From positions 1,274,793 through 1,338,792 of the forward strand of contig NZ_OCNH01000002.1 in NCBI RefSeq assembly GCF_900230225.1: a stretch of 64,000 nucleotides of DNA, in the 5' to 3' direction. Position numbers and translations under genes: made by a program. The notes beneath the pieces are model-generated. The model ran no database searches. It was given only the letters and a program-made list of their open reading frames with translations, and had not been told where the DNA came from. This document shows, in pieces, positions 17,067 to 26,111 of this stretch (the stretch's first letter is position 1; the number at the start of each line of letters is the position of its first letter). This stretch comes from Spirosoma fluviale (lineage in GTDB: Bacteria; Bacteroidota; Bacteroidia; Cytophagales; Spirosomataceae).

Positions 17067-19319
17067 TCAGATGGGTATGTGGAGAACGACTCGGGTGCCC
17101 GAAGGCTGGTGATGAGCATCCATTAAATCCTCGATCACAACGGTAGTATCGGTCTGATAGACCTGATTAATGAGGTCTAATCGTTCACTGGTCATTTTCA
17201 TGCCGAACGATTTCCTCTTGTCGGCCGACTTGCTGGCTAGCCGGGCGGCTTGAGACCGGCCCACGCCATCATCGGTGATGGTAACCTGCAATTGATCGGA
17301 TGGGGCCTGTGCAACCCGTATCCAGACCGTTCCTCCGTTTTCTTTGTGCATTAAGCCATGCCAGATGGCATTCTCAACGTAGGGCTGAATGAGCAAAGGG
17401 GGAATTTCGACAAATTCCGCATCAAGGCCCTCTTCCACCGTAATCTGACAGATCAGCTTGTCTTTAAAGCGCATGATCTCCATATCACAATACAGCCGCA
17501 AAGCTTCCAGTTCATTTTGTAGGCTCACCCGCTCCGAGCGGGAGTTCTCCAGCACCAGCCGTATCAGGCGGGCAAACTTCGTTAAGTAAACCGAAGCTTT
17601 GGCCGCTTCATTATCGGAGGCATAGAGCTTAATGGAGTTTAAGCAGTTGAAAATAAAATGAGGGTTCATCTGAGCGCGCAGAGCGGCCAGTTCCGATTCG
17701 GCTTGCCGGTGTTCGAAGCTTTGCTCCAGTTCCCGAAGCCGCTGGGCCTCCAGTTGCCGGTCTTGCTCAGCAATCAACCGAGTGGTTTGCTGATTATGCC
17801 GGTATTGTCGGATGATCACGCCGATCAGGATAACAAACAGCAATAGCGAGGCCAGTAAGGCGTAATTACGCTGTTTTAAGCTTTTCATTTCCCCATTCTG
17901 TTGCTGGGTCTGTTGCCAAAGCAGACTAACCTGATTCTCCTTTTGGTGGATGGCTAAATTGTTCTTAAGGATGGCGGCTGTATTAATCTCTTCAAGCAGC
18001 CTGGATTCTCGAAGGGCCGTATATTGCAGGTGATGCCGGTAGGCCTGGGCAGTATCTCCCTGCCCGGCATATATCCTGGCCAAGGTGAGATGAGCATCTT
18101 GTACTCCAGAAGAGGACCGCTGCTTTTGCGCTCCTTGCAGACTAAGTAGCCCCTGTTGCTTAGCCAGGGCGTACTTACCCCAGTGGAGGTAAAGCTGGCT
18201 CATGCGGTTATAAACCGGAAGTATCCGGGCATCAATCCATAGGGGATTACCTGCCCGGATCAGCCGCATCGCTTGTTGAAGTTGGGTCAGAGCCTGTGCA
18301 TACTTACCCTGTTGTTGATACAGATCGGCTATCTCCTGATAAAGCTCTACGGACAGATAGGAGGTGGTTTGTCCATGCCGGGTTTGTGGGGCCTGTAGAC
18401 TTTGTTGATAGTACTTTAAAGCCAACTCGAATTGCTGTTGTTGTTTATACAAATCAGCCATCTGTTTGTAGTACCAGGGATTTTTATAGCCCGTAAAAGT
18501 TTCATCTGCCCGGGCACTGCGCTGATAAGCAGTTAAGGCGTGAGCATAACGGCCCTGGCGCTGAAAGACCATGCCCATACCCAAACAGGCCTGGGCAATA
18601 ACCAACTGATTGCGTTGGTGAGTAGCCAGGTCAAGTGCTTTTTGAAAGTAGCTTAGGGCAATGGTGCGCTGATCAGTATATGCATACAAATGACCGAGTT
18701 GCACTAAAGTGAGCACGCTATTGAAGTCATCGCCAAGGGATTGCCGAAGCGTGAGCGATTGCTGATAATGAGTTATAGCGGCTACGTAATTATGTTGCTT
18801 ATAGGCCAGATCGCCAAATAGATGCATCACCTCACTAATGCCCAGCCCATCATTAACCTCCTTATAGAGCCGGTGAGCCTTCTCCAGCACACTACTGGCC
18901 TGCCTAAACTCATTATAGCGGATGTGACAAGTGCCTAGATTAGACAGGGTGGCGGCTTGGCCTGCTTTGTCATCCAGTTGTTGAAAGCGCTTCTGGGCAT
19001 ACTGTAGATAAGGACGGGCATGGTAGGTGTCTTGCTTATTGAGCAGAATAACGCCTAAGCAGCGGTAAGCTTCAGCCTGCCCGGTTGGATCGTTGAGCCT
19101 TAAAGCAAGCCGCAAGGCTTGCTGATTATACCGGGAGGCTTCCCGAATGCTGCTGTACCACACGGTGCGGCATTGTTCATTGAGCCGGTTTACATAAGCT
19201 CGATTGGGGACTTGCTGCGTATACACGCGCTTATCCCAAACCAGGTTCAGCCATCGAGTGAGTGGATAGATGACCAGGGCGATTAAAGTCAGCATGAGAT
19301 ACGGTAGTAATTTCTTCAT
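17067..19319 (-). CDS. TPR-containing sensor histidine kinase, LytS/YehU-type
   Basis: From ATG 19319 the protein has 750 aa; a longer frame to 19436 adds a polar 39-residue leader before the hydrophobic signal/anchor KKLLPYLMLTLIALVIYPL and is discarded. The sensor part (about residues 60-450) is built of TPR repeats (for example AEAYRCLGVILLNKQDTYHA, AATLSNLGTCHIRYNEF). A single membrane helix (YALLASLLLFVILIGVII) and a coiled coil follow, then the His_kinase domain with His554 in QMNPHFIFNCLNSI and an HATPase with NAIWHGLMHKENGG and DDGVGRS. It phosphorylates the LytTR regulator next to it. The signal is unknown; the TPRs are probably periplasmic. Confidence 0.92.
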   Translation of the reverse strand: MKKLLPYLMLTLIALVIYPLTRWLNLVWDKRVYTQQVPNRAYVNRLNEQCRTVWYSSIREASRYNQQALRLALRLNDPTGQAEAYRCLGVILLNKQDTYHARPYLQYAQKRFQQLDDKAGQAATLSNLGTCHIRYNEFRQASSVLEKAHRLYKEVNDGLGISEVMHLFGDLAYKQHNYVAAITHYQQSLTLRQSLGDDFNSVLTLVQLGHLYAYTDQRTIALSYFQKALDLATHQRNQLVIAQACLGMGMVFQRQGRYAHALTAYQRSARADETFTGYKNPWYYKQMADLYKQQQQFELALKYYQQSLQAPQTRHGQTTSYLSVELYQEIADLYQQQGKYAQALTQLQQAMRLIRAGNPLWIDARILPVYNRMSQLYLHWGKYALAKQQGLLSLQGAQKQRSSSGVQDAHLTLARIYAGQGDTAQAYRHHLQYTALRESRLLEEINTAAILKNNLAIHQKENQVSLLWQQTQQQNGEMKSLKQRNYALLASLLLFVILIGVIIRQYRHNQQTTRLIAEQDRQLEAQRLRELEQSFEHRQAESELAALRAQMNPHFIFNCLNSIKLYASDNEAAKASVYLTKFARLIRLVLENSRSERVSLQNELEALRLYCDMEIMRFKDKLICQITVEEGLDAEFVEIPPLLIQPYVENAIWHGLMHKENGGTVWIRVAQAPSDQLQVTITDDGVGRSQAARLASKSADKRKSFGMKMTSERLDLINQVYQTDTTVVIEDLMDAHHQPSGTRVVLHIPI

Positions 19320-19723
19320 GGCTTTGAGATGCTGATTGGAGAGGTGATCGCTCGCTGGCACGGTTCTCTTTCTTCTTTTAATCGAACTTGTCCTATTTAA
19401 GTAACTAAAGTTCCGTTGCTTGATCCAGCCATCCAAAGCTTCTTGGGTGAACGGTAACTTCTGGATTGTGAACCGACAAACGGTTGAGGGAGCAAGCGGC
19501 CTACCTCATAAAATTGACTATTCACCCCGCTCAATGAACCGTTCACGAGAGACTAATAGACAGGCGCTTATTCCATTTCTAACTTCGTTTCTGGTAACTC
19601 TTCTAAGACGTGCGGTCGCTGAGAAGGCCTGACCCTCATCAAGGTCCGTGTACTCACCGGCTCGAATCAAAAAAGGGAAAGCCGCTAGCCTAGTGATCAA
19701 TATAACTCAATCAACTACCTGCT

Positions 19724-20314
19724 ATGAATTCCTTATCCACATCAAAACGTTTAGTCGACGAACAGCTAATTACCGGTATTCAAGCCGATGGGCCCAAACA
19801 GACCTTTTTTGAGTCGCTGCTTTTTAAGCGCTATTACTATCTGATCAAAATTGGGATGCGGAAGCACCGGCTCAGTCAGGATGCGTCCCAAAGTGCCTAC
19901 TCCGACGCCCTGCTGGCCGTTATCCGTCAGGTGCACGCGGGTTGCTTCACCGGACGATCCACGTTGAAGACCTATATCTACCGGATATTCACCTATAAAT
20001 GTATCGACCAGGTGCGGACTCGGTTAACCTATCGACATCATATCAACCAGACGAGCCAGATCGATGCTACGCTGCTAAGCTTACCCGATAACGGGCGCTC
20101 GGCGCTTGAACAGTTAATGACGAAATACGATGTCGACCGGTTACAGCGATTACTTCAAGGGCTTAATGCCAAGAGTCAGGCTATTCTACAGGCTTGGGGG
20201 GAAGGTTACTCGGATCAGGAAATTGCCCGGCAGTTGGGTTACCGCTCGGCAGAAGTGGTCAAAGCAACACGGCTACGCAGTATCAAACGATTACGCGAGC
20301 GCTACGACCTGTGA
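19724..20314 (+). CDS. ECF-like RNA polymerase sigma factor
   Basis: The 196-aa protein has sigma-70 region 2 (about residues 25-100: LFKRYYYLIKIGMRKH...STLKTYIYRIFTYKCIDQVR) and region 4 (about 135-190: LNAKSQAILQAWGEGYSDQEIARQLGY...KATRLRSIKRLRERY). There is no anti-sigma gene next to it. It is divergent from the TPR kinase gene and lies ~590 nt upstream of the subtilase cluster on the same strand; direct control of that cluster is possible but not shown by any promoter motif I can see. Confidence 0.88.
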   Translation: MNSLSTSKRLVDEQLITGIQADGPKQTFFESLLFKRYYYLIKIGMRKHRLSQDASQSAYSDALLAVIRQVHAGCFTGRSTLKTYIYRIFTYKCIDQVRTRLTYRHHINQTSQIDATLLSLPDNGRSALEQLMTKYDVDRLQRLLQGLNAKSQAILQAWGEGYSDQEIARQLGYRSAEVVKATRLRSIKRLRERYDL

Positions 20315-20905
20315 AATTAAGGGGGGGCAAATTCGGCTTACGTTAAGTCATTGCTAACTAGTGCTACCGTACTCTTCAGCTAGTTTTAAAGCTTCCTTAG
20401 TGCAAAATAGTATTCCAATTAAGTAGCTGACAAGTCAAGGGCTTTACTTCTCTTTTAGGTCAATTGTCGAAAGAACCCCTTGAAGAACAGTGAAACATTT
20501 GCGTAGATATAGATAACCGCTAAAAGCACATTAGCCATTCTAATACATCTCAATGTGGTTGTGTCAGTTTTGATAAGAATCAAAAGTGGGCCTGAATTTT
20601 TTACTGTTGCCTGTTTCCTTTTTTTCGATTCAAACGACTAATCCTATGTATTCACTTAGTGTATTAACCAGAGTAGGTTCGTCTTTTGTTTTTACGGGAA
20701 GATCCGTTGTCATCTAGGCTTTTTTTGCCAGCTATGACATTAGTAGCCAAGATCTTGTGGCGTGTATAAACTCAGTTTTACTTACAATCTTATAGAGGTT
20801 GCCCCTATATGCCGTATTACAAAACCTATTAATTAGGTCATAATTTTTTGTGCTTTTTTACAAATAACAGTTAATCAAATTTTACATCTAAACCCTTACC
20901 CAATC
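20315..20905. other. AT-rich upstream region of the subtilase cluster
   Basis: No gene or clear hairpin is seen. The stretch is AT-rich, particularly 20500-20900, and should hold the promoter of the subtilase at 20906. No TAnnTTTG box at a proper distance could be picked with confidence. Confidence 0.4.
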
Positions 20906-22255
20906 ATGGCAAAGAAAGAAAATAACAACTCATCCAATGGGGCTAATCACGTGTCTTCACCCGTTGAGGAACTATTGCTCGCTGCCCTTGAGCGTAATGA
21001 CAATACATTTGAAACAGGTCGATACCTGGCTACTTTCAAAGAAGGTGTTGGTGAAGACGGAACACAGTCCTTAGCGACTCAGGGAATGCGCGTCGCTGAC
21101 GCCCGTGACTTTAGTGACCAGGCGGCTATACTGGAAAATATTGGTGATGCCGACGCAGTTGTTTTTCCGGAAATCGGTGTAGCCCTGCTTAGTGGCAATG
21201 CCGCTCAGGAGCGTAACATGAGCACTTTTGCAGAGATTGCCTCTGATAGCCCAATCCTGTCAATAGATCCTGAGTATTTTGTCTTCGCAGATAATACGTA
21301 CGCCGAGTTTTTACAAAGTGGTACTGCTCAAACAGACCAGAGTGCTTCGAGCGAATTTTTGCGTGGTTTTCTGCAAGCAACCGAGACGATTACTAAGGAA
21401 ATGCGGGGGAACGGGCATTCTCAATCAGAAATAGAAGAAGAAGTGCAGGTACTTGGGGCGACCTGGGGGGTAAGAGCCTGTCGGGTACCGGCCAGTATAC
21501 GGAGTGGGATGGGTATCAAAGTAGCGGTGCTTGACACGGGCTTTGATTTGGGTCATCCTGATTTTTTAGGGCGTCCGGTTGTGGGTGCCACCTTCGTGGG
21601 CCAACCTGTGCAGGACTTGCACAGTCATGGAACGCATTGCATTGGCACGGCCTGTGGTCCCAGAACGCCAGCCGGTACTACTCCCCGCTATGGCATCGGG
21701 TTTCGCTCCTCAATCTTTGTGGGTAAAGTCTTGTCTAACTCGGGTTCAAGCGTCGGAGGTAGTGTGTTAGCAGGCATGAACTGGGCCATCGCTAACCGAT
21801 GTCAAGTGATTTCAATGTCTCTGGGTGGTCCCGGAGGTCCGCATCCGGCTTACACTGCTGCTGGTCAAGCGGCCCTCACGAATGGATGCTTAATTATTGC
21901 CGCAGCAGGCAATAATGGACCTGGTCCGACAGGTGCACCAGCTAATTCACCAACCATCATGTCGGTGGCTTCGCTGGATTCCAATTTGCAACCTTCTTCG
22001 TTCTCCGCCAGAGGCAAAATTGATATTGCGGCTCCAGGTCGAGACATTTTCTCGTCTGTGCCCCGTCCTGTTCGATATGGTAATAAAAATGGCACCAGTA
22101 TGGCCACGCCACACGTAGCTGGTTGTGCGGCCCTCTGGGCAGAGACTTCTCCCAACATGCGCGGCCGGGCTTTATGGCAAAGGCTACAGGCAACAGCCAG
22201 GCGTTTACCGTTCCCCGCTTCTCAGGTTGGTGCCGGGCTGGTTCAGGCTCCCTAG
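20906..22255 (+). CDS. Subtilisin-like serine protease (S8), catalytically intact
   Basis: The 449-aa protein has an N-terminal ~185-residue propeptide-like part (YLATFKEG, GMRVADARDF, DPEYFVF: an I9-type pattern) and a peptidase S8 domain with the full triad: Asp210 in VAVLDTGFD, His241 in HSHGTH and Ser398 in NGTSMATPH. Oxyanion Asn336 is in AAAGNNG. There is no signal peptide or membrane segment, and the start MAKKENNNSS is polar, so it acts in the cytoplasm or leaves by an unusual route. It is the first gene of a locus with a dead paralogue (22543), an I9-like protein (24031) and two DVFSGRPNP-domain proteins. The intervening hairpin at 22275 may separate transcripts. The substrate may be one of its neighbours. 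Confidence 0.92.
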   Translation: MAKKENNNSSNGANHVSSPVEELLLAALERNDNTFETGRYLATFKEGVGEDGTQSLATQGMRVADARDFSDQAAILENIGDADAVVFPEIGVALLSGNAAQERNMSTFAEIASDSPILSIDPEYFVFADNTYAEFLQSGTAQTDQSASSEFLRGFLQATETITKEMRGNGHSQSEIEEEVQVLGATWGVRACRVPASIRSGMGIKVAVLDTGFDLGHPDFLGRPVVGATFVGQPVQDLHSHGTHCIGTACGPRTPAGTTPRYGIGFRSSIFVGKVLSNSGSSVGGSVLAGMNWAIANRCQVISMSLGGPGGPHPAYTAAGQAALTNGCLIIAAAGNNGPGPTGAPANSPTIMSVASLDSNLQPSSFSARGKIDIAAPGRDIFSSVPRPVRYGNKNGTSMATPHVAGCAALWAETSPNMRGRALWQRLQATARRLPFPASQVGAGLVQAP

Positions 22256-22274
22256 AAGCGTGTACACTTCGTTT

Positions 22275-22308
22275 AATCGGCCTGCTGGTAGTTTTCAGCA
22301 GGCCGATT
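22275..22308 (+). terminator. Hairpin after the active subtilase
   Basis: Perfect 13-nt arms AATCGGCCTGCTG (22275-22287) and its complement (22296-22308) enclose an 8-nt loop, 19 nt after the stop codon. No T-run follows, so it may only weaken read-through or stabilise the mRNA end. Confidence 0.5.
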
Positions 22309-22542
22309 ACGCCACGGTAAAACAACTGTTTCGCCTGATACCCTTTATTGACCTTGGAGCACTCTCCCAGCTGTAAGCAGGCCGAACGTTCAGCGTGTTT
22401 GATTCGTGCTGGCCTAGCTGTTGATAAACTTGTTTGACCCAGCGGAAAGAATCCACATCTCAAAAGGCCAACGTTAACTCAGACCGTAAACATGCCGATC
22501 AAATGAACCGGTTAATCACCCAATAAATGGACGTATACAGTC

Positions 22543-23889
22543 ATGGTTACCAAGAAAGACAAACCTAATTCTCGTAAGGGGGGACTTGTGAATAGCGCTT
22601 CCTCTCCTGTTGAAGAACTGCTGATGGCTGCCCTGGAACGGGGTGATGACAGCGCTCAAACTGGTCGGTACCTGATTACTTACAAAAACGGCTCAGGTGA
22701 AGCTGCTCTAAAGTCCCTACAGACAACCCAGGGCATGCGGGTGGCTGATGCTCGGGATTTCGATGGTCAGGCTATCACCCTGGAAAGTGCAGGCGATGCC
22801 GATGCAGTTTTTTTACCCGAGATCGGTGTTGCCCTAGTTGGGAGTAATGCCGCACAGGAACGCGGTATGGGAATACAATCTGATACTGCTACAAATAGCT
22901 TAATTGAGTCCATCGACCCCGAATATTTTACCTTCACTGATTATTCAAACCAAAACTTTGCCGAAAGGACCCAGGGCAGTACCAATGAGTTTCTGCGTGG
23001 TTTTCAGCGGGCCGCCCAGATGATTTCCCAGAATTGGCAGCCAGGTGCTAGCAATCAGCAAGTGGAAACCGAAGAGGACGCGCAGGTAGTGGGGGCAACC
23101 TGGGGGTTAATTGCTTGCAAGGTGCCGCCTAGTGTGCGTAGTGGGATGGGTATCAAAGTAGCGGTGCTTGACACCGGCTTTGATCTGGGTCATCCCGATT
23201 TTGTGGGCCGTCCGGTTGTGAGTGCCACCTTCGTGGGCCAACCTGTGCAGGACCTTAACGGTCACGGAACGCATATGATCGGCACGGCTTGTGGTCCCAA
23301 GGCACCAGCCGGTACTATCCCACGTTATGGCATCGGGTTTCGCTCCTCAATCTTTGTGGCTAAAATCTTGTCTAACTCGGGTTCAAGCGTCGGAGGTAGT
23401 GTGTTAGCAGGCATGAACTGGGCCATTGCTAACCGATGCCCCGTAATCCTCGCGGCTGTGGGTGGTCCCGGAGGTCCGCAGCCGGCTTACACTGCCGCTG
23501 GCCAAGCGGCCCTCACGAATGGATGCTTAATTATTGCTGCGGCAGGTAGTTCAGGCTCCTCAGTAGGTGCGCCAGCCAACTCACCCACAATCATGTCGGT
23601 AGGGGCAGTGGGTAAAACCCTGCAACCCACTCCGTTTTCACCAATTGGTAAAATTGAGCTTGTAGGTCCCGGAGTGGATATCCTTTCTTCCTATCCAAGA
23701 CCACGCCTGTATCAAACCTGGAGCGGTAGTGCCTCGGCCACGGCTCACATAGCCGGTTGTGCGGCCCTTTGGGCAGAGACGTCCCCCGATCTGCGCGGCC
23801 AAAAGCTGTGGCGAAAGTTACTGGCAACTGCTAAACCGCTGCCTTTCCCCAGAACGCGAGTCGGGGCGGGGCTGGTTCAGGCTCCCTAA
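22543..23889 (+). CDS. Catalytically dead subtilisin-like protein (pseudoprotease)
   Basis: The 448-aa paralogue of the gene at 20906 has the same layout and long near-identical stretches around Asp210 (VLDTGFDLGHPDF) and His241 (NGHGTH). The nucleophile motif NGTSMATPH is replaced by SGSASATAH, putting Ala397 where the catalytic Ser belongs. The oxyanion Asn in AAAGN is Ser336, and SMSLGG is changed to LAAVGG. It should therefore bind but not cleave peptides. The frame is fully open and codon use is normal, so this is not decay. It lacks a signal peptide. It is followed by the I9-like gene after 141 nt and then the DVFSGRPNP genes, likely one operon. Possible roles are decoy, regulator or chaperone of the active paralogue. 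Confidence 0.88.
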   Translation: MVTKKDKPNSRKGGLVNSASSPVEELLMAALERGDDSAQTGRYLITYKNGSGEAALKSLQTTQGMRVADARDFDGQAITLESAGDADAVFLPEIGVALVGSNAAQERGMGIQSDTATNSLIESIDPEYFTFTDYSNQNFAERTQGSTNEFLRGFQRAAQMISQNWQPGASNQQVETEEDAQVVGATWGLIACKVPPSVRSGMGIKVAVLDTGFDLGHPDFVGRPVVSATFVGQPVQDLNGHGTHMIGTACGPKAPAGTIPRYGIGFRSSIFVAKILSNSGSSVGGSVLAGMNWAIANRCPVILAAVGGPGGPQPAYTAAGQAALTNGCLIIAAAGSSGSSVGAPANSPTIMSVGAVGKTLQPTPFSPIGKIELVGPGVDILSSYPRPRLYQTWSGSASATAHIAGCAALWAETSPDLRGQKLWRKLLATAKPLPFPRTRVGAGLVQAP

Positions 23890-24030
23890 GGTCCTAAACA
23901 TATACTCAATATACGGATGCCTGCCCACTGGAACCATCATCCACACAGGTACAACCGTTGGATTGTCGTTTTATGCTTGCCGGTAGTATTTGCCGCCGAT
24001 AATCAATTACTAAATCATTCCAGTACCACT

Positions 24031-24270
24031 ATGGCTAATGACAAAAAATGGGTTATCACTTTGTCTAACCAACGACCAATAAGCGACGTTTCAAAGGATT
24101 TGACCAAGGTTGGTTTAACTGTTGATCAGGTACTTGCCGAAATTGGGTGTGTCACTGGAACTGCCAGCGACGATGTTGCCAAGAAGCTTCGGTCAGTTCC
24201 TGGCGTTGCTGACGTGTCTCCAGAGCACAACATTGACATCGGTCCGCCGGATGCCGAGATAACCTGGTGA
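24031..24270 (+). CDS. Free-standing propeptide-like protein (subtilisin inhibitor I9-like)
   Basis: The 79-aa protein starts at ATG 24031 inside a longer frame. The pattern WVITLSNQ, ISDVSKDLTKVGLTVDQVL, TGTASDDVAKKLRSVPGV and ADVSPEHNIDI follows the beta-alpha-beta-beta-alpha-beta order of S8 propeptides: a helix, a turn, then xLrsVPGVadVspe. In known systems such domains fold or inhibit subtilisins. There is no signal peptide. Placement directly after the two subtilase genes suggests it binds one or both. The assignment is by pattern only. Confidence 0.65.
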   Translation: MANDKKWVITLSNQRPISDVSKDLTKVGLTVDQVLAEIGCVTGTASDDVAKKLRSVPGVADVSPEHNIDIGPPDAEITW

Positions 24271-24338
24271 ATTGGTATTTCTCCAGTAGGACAAAAATTA
24301 ATTCAGTTCTCAATTTTTCACATCTAAACCTTACACTC

Positions 24339-25238
24339 ATGATTGTTACACTTGATGTATTCTCGGGCAGGCCTAACCCCTCCTGGAGACTTAGTGAAAA
24401 AAACACCCAGCAATTATTGGAACGGGTAGCCAATAAAGCCTTGGCTCCCTTGGATGCCGTGGAGAACACCCTAGGCTTTCGAGGCCTAACGGTTACGGCT
24501 ACCTCAGATGAAAAACTGCCGGACAATGTGACGGATAGCTTTCGTTTGGGTGGTTCGCTTGCGGCAGATTACGCCGGGACGAAGTCAAAGCTGTCAACCC
24601 TTAGTGGGGAAGAAACCGACAATGCGGTTCGCTGGCTTCTGTCTACGGGTCAGCACGCGGTAGATCAGGATGTGCTGGCTTACATCCAGGACACGCTCCA
24701 GCTAAGTCAACAGGGCACCGAAACATTTCCGGCTGAACCCATTGAAGAGAAGGAAGCATTGGAAGATATCGAGTCGCTATCGGCAGCTGCGGCATGCATC
24801 ATTCAAAATACGGCTTACAACCCCGGCTTCTGGAATGTTCCGGCCGTTCAATCTTTTAATAATTGTTATAATTATGCGATGAACTACAAATCCAACACGT
24901 TCGCTCAGCCCGGGCGTATTTCTGGTCATCCGTATGCTGGTGCTCCAGCTTGTAATAATGTAGGTACAGCGGCCAATTGGGACGGCTGCAAAACAACGTG
25001 TTCGGGTTCAAACAAAAATGTAGCCTTAGTGATATGGCCTGGGGTAGATTACCATTGGTATCGTAGGCATTCTGCAGGTTTCTGGGCACACAAACCCGGC
25101 CAAACAGCGGTACGAAACACCGATAACTTGGGTAGAATTATCAATGGCACTACTCTAACACCTCAAAACTGCAGTCGTGGCCCATACACGATCTTTTGTG
25201 GATATCGATTTTCGCCCACGGGCATGAAGGTGCGATGA
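24339..25238 (+). CDS. Two-domain protein: DVFSGRPNPxW domain plus Cys/His hydrolase-like domain
   Basis: ATG 24339 gives 299 aa beginning MIVTLDVFSGRPNPSWRL; a frame open from 24267 has no better start. The N-terminal ~110 residues share the DVFSGRPNPxWxLSE motif and a GFRG block with the lipoprotein encoded next. The C-terminal ~125 residues contain NNCYNYAM (Cys176), TFAQPGR, DYHWYRRHS (His239), FWAHKPG (His251) and RGPYT, with seven cysteines in total. A Cys early in a helix-like segment followed by His in a strand-like segment is typical of papain-fold peptidases or transferases, but I cannot name the family. There is no signal peptide. The stop overlaps the next start (ATGA, 25235-25238), so the two are translationally coupled. 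It could be a toxin or enzyme processed by the subtilase. Confidence 0.7.
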   Translation: MIVTLDVFSGRPNPSWRLSEKNTQQLLERVANKALAPLDAVENTLGFRGLTVTATSDEKLPDNVTDSFRLGGSLAADYAGTKSKLSTLSGEETDNAVRWLLSTGQHAVDQDVLAYIQDTLQLSQQGTETFPAEPIEEKEALEDIESLSAAAACIIQNTAYNPGFWNVPAVQSFNNCYNYAMNYKSNTFAQPGRISGHPYAGAPACNNVGTAANWDGCKTTCSGSNKNVALVIWPGVDYHWYRRHSAGFWAHKPGQTAVRNTDNLGRIINGTTLTPQNCSRGPYTIFCGYRFSPTGMKVR

Positions 25239-25645
25239 AGAATGGCAGGAATTTAGCCATAGGGTTGGTAGTTTTGTGTCTAAGTTGTTCCTTGGAAAAA
25301 CAACAGCAGCCAACAGCCATGAAAGTAGAACTGGATGTGTTTAGTGGTAGGCCTAATCCAACGTGGACCTTATCGGAGGAAGAAAGTACCGAGTTGGTAG
25401 CTTTATTAAAGTCGCTGCCTATTGCGGAGGAGTCATCGGAGGAAGGGGGCCTTGGTTACCGGGGTTTCGTGTTGTCAAATTTTAAGGAGACGGAAGGATT
25501 ACCATCCCCAATTCGTGTCTATCGGAAAACGATCAGGATGCAATTGGATCGCCCCCAATCCTTTCAAGACATCCATGGGGTTGAGCGTCAGCTCTTACAG
25601 CAGGCGTCGCAACGAGGTTACGGAGCAATTGTAGATAGTTTGTGA
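25235..25645 (+). CDS. Lipoprotein with DVFSGRPNPxW domain
   Basis: The 136-aa protein from ATG 25235 begins with a lipoprotein signal (NLAIGLVVLCLSC; lipid-attachment Cys at about residue 17-18). It then carries MKVELDVFSGRPNPTWTLSEEE and LGYRGFVL, the same domain as the N-terminus of the coupled upstream gene. It overlaps that gene by 4 nt. Being membrane-anchored while its partner has no signal, it could be a receptor, immunity-type or processing partner. The domain's function is not known to me. The next downstream feature is a terminator-like hairpin. Confidence 0.75.
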   Translation: MKNGRNLAIGLVVLCLSCSLEKQQQPTAMKVELDVFSGRPNPTWTLSEEESTELVALLKSLPIAEESSEEGGLGYRGFVLSNFKETEGLPSPIRVYRKTIRMQLDRPQSFQDIHGVERQLLQQASQRGYGAIVDSL

Positions 25646-25693
25646 TTGAACGGTAATAATCAGGTTAACACGGAATCTTATTGATTCTGTATC

Positions 25694-25741
25694 AGGTGTA
25701 TGGCCCTAGCTCACTCTGGGACCATACACCTATTAGTTTAC
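25694..25741 (+). terminator. Terminator-like hairpin at the end of the subtilase locus
   Basis: Perfect 10-nt arms AGGTGTATGG (25694-25703) and CCATACACCT (25732-25741) lie 49 nt after the lipoprotein stop, with partial inner pairing of CCC with GGG. The sequence after it is AT-rich (ATTAGTTTAC). Confidence 0.55.
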
Positions 25742-26111
25742 ACTATTTTTACTATTCTCTACGCAGTCTCTACACGTAAAGTCCATTGAATAACTGAGTG
25801 CTGACTACCGATGACCTCCAACGAAACGAAGGTTCACCGTAACAGATTTTGATACAAAACGCTTACCGGTCGAAACAGTTATTGCGCCGGATGGCTCCGA
25901 CGTTAGTGTACTTTGGAGACTTAAGAGAGGTGCAATGGCTCATTACGAGCTTTCTCTGTTAATCAACTATCGAAGGCGACTGAAATGGCGTCTGGTAGCT
26001 CGATGCTCATCCGTACAAACGGCGGCAAATCGCGCACGGGTGTACCATCTAAGTGTACCAGCGTTTCCAGCAAGGGCCAACTCCGGCGTCATCGACGTGT
26101 AGACTAAGGGA

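Noticed and set aside
17093..20314. Possible control of the subtilase locus by the sigma factor and LytTR genes
   Set aside because: Only proximity supports it; I could not see a LytTR direct repeat or a matching sigma promoter upstream of 20906.
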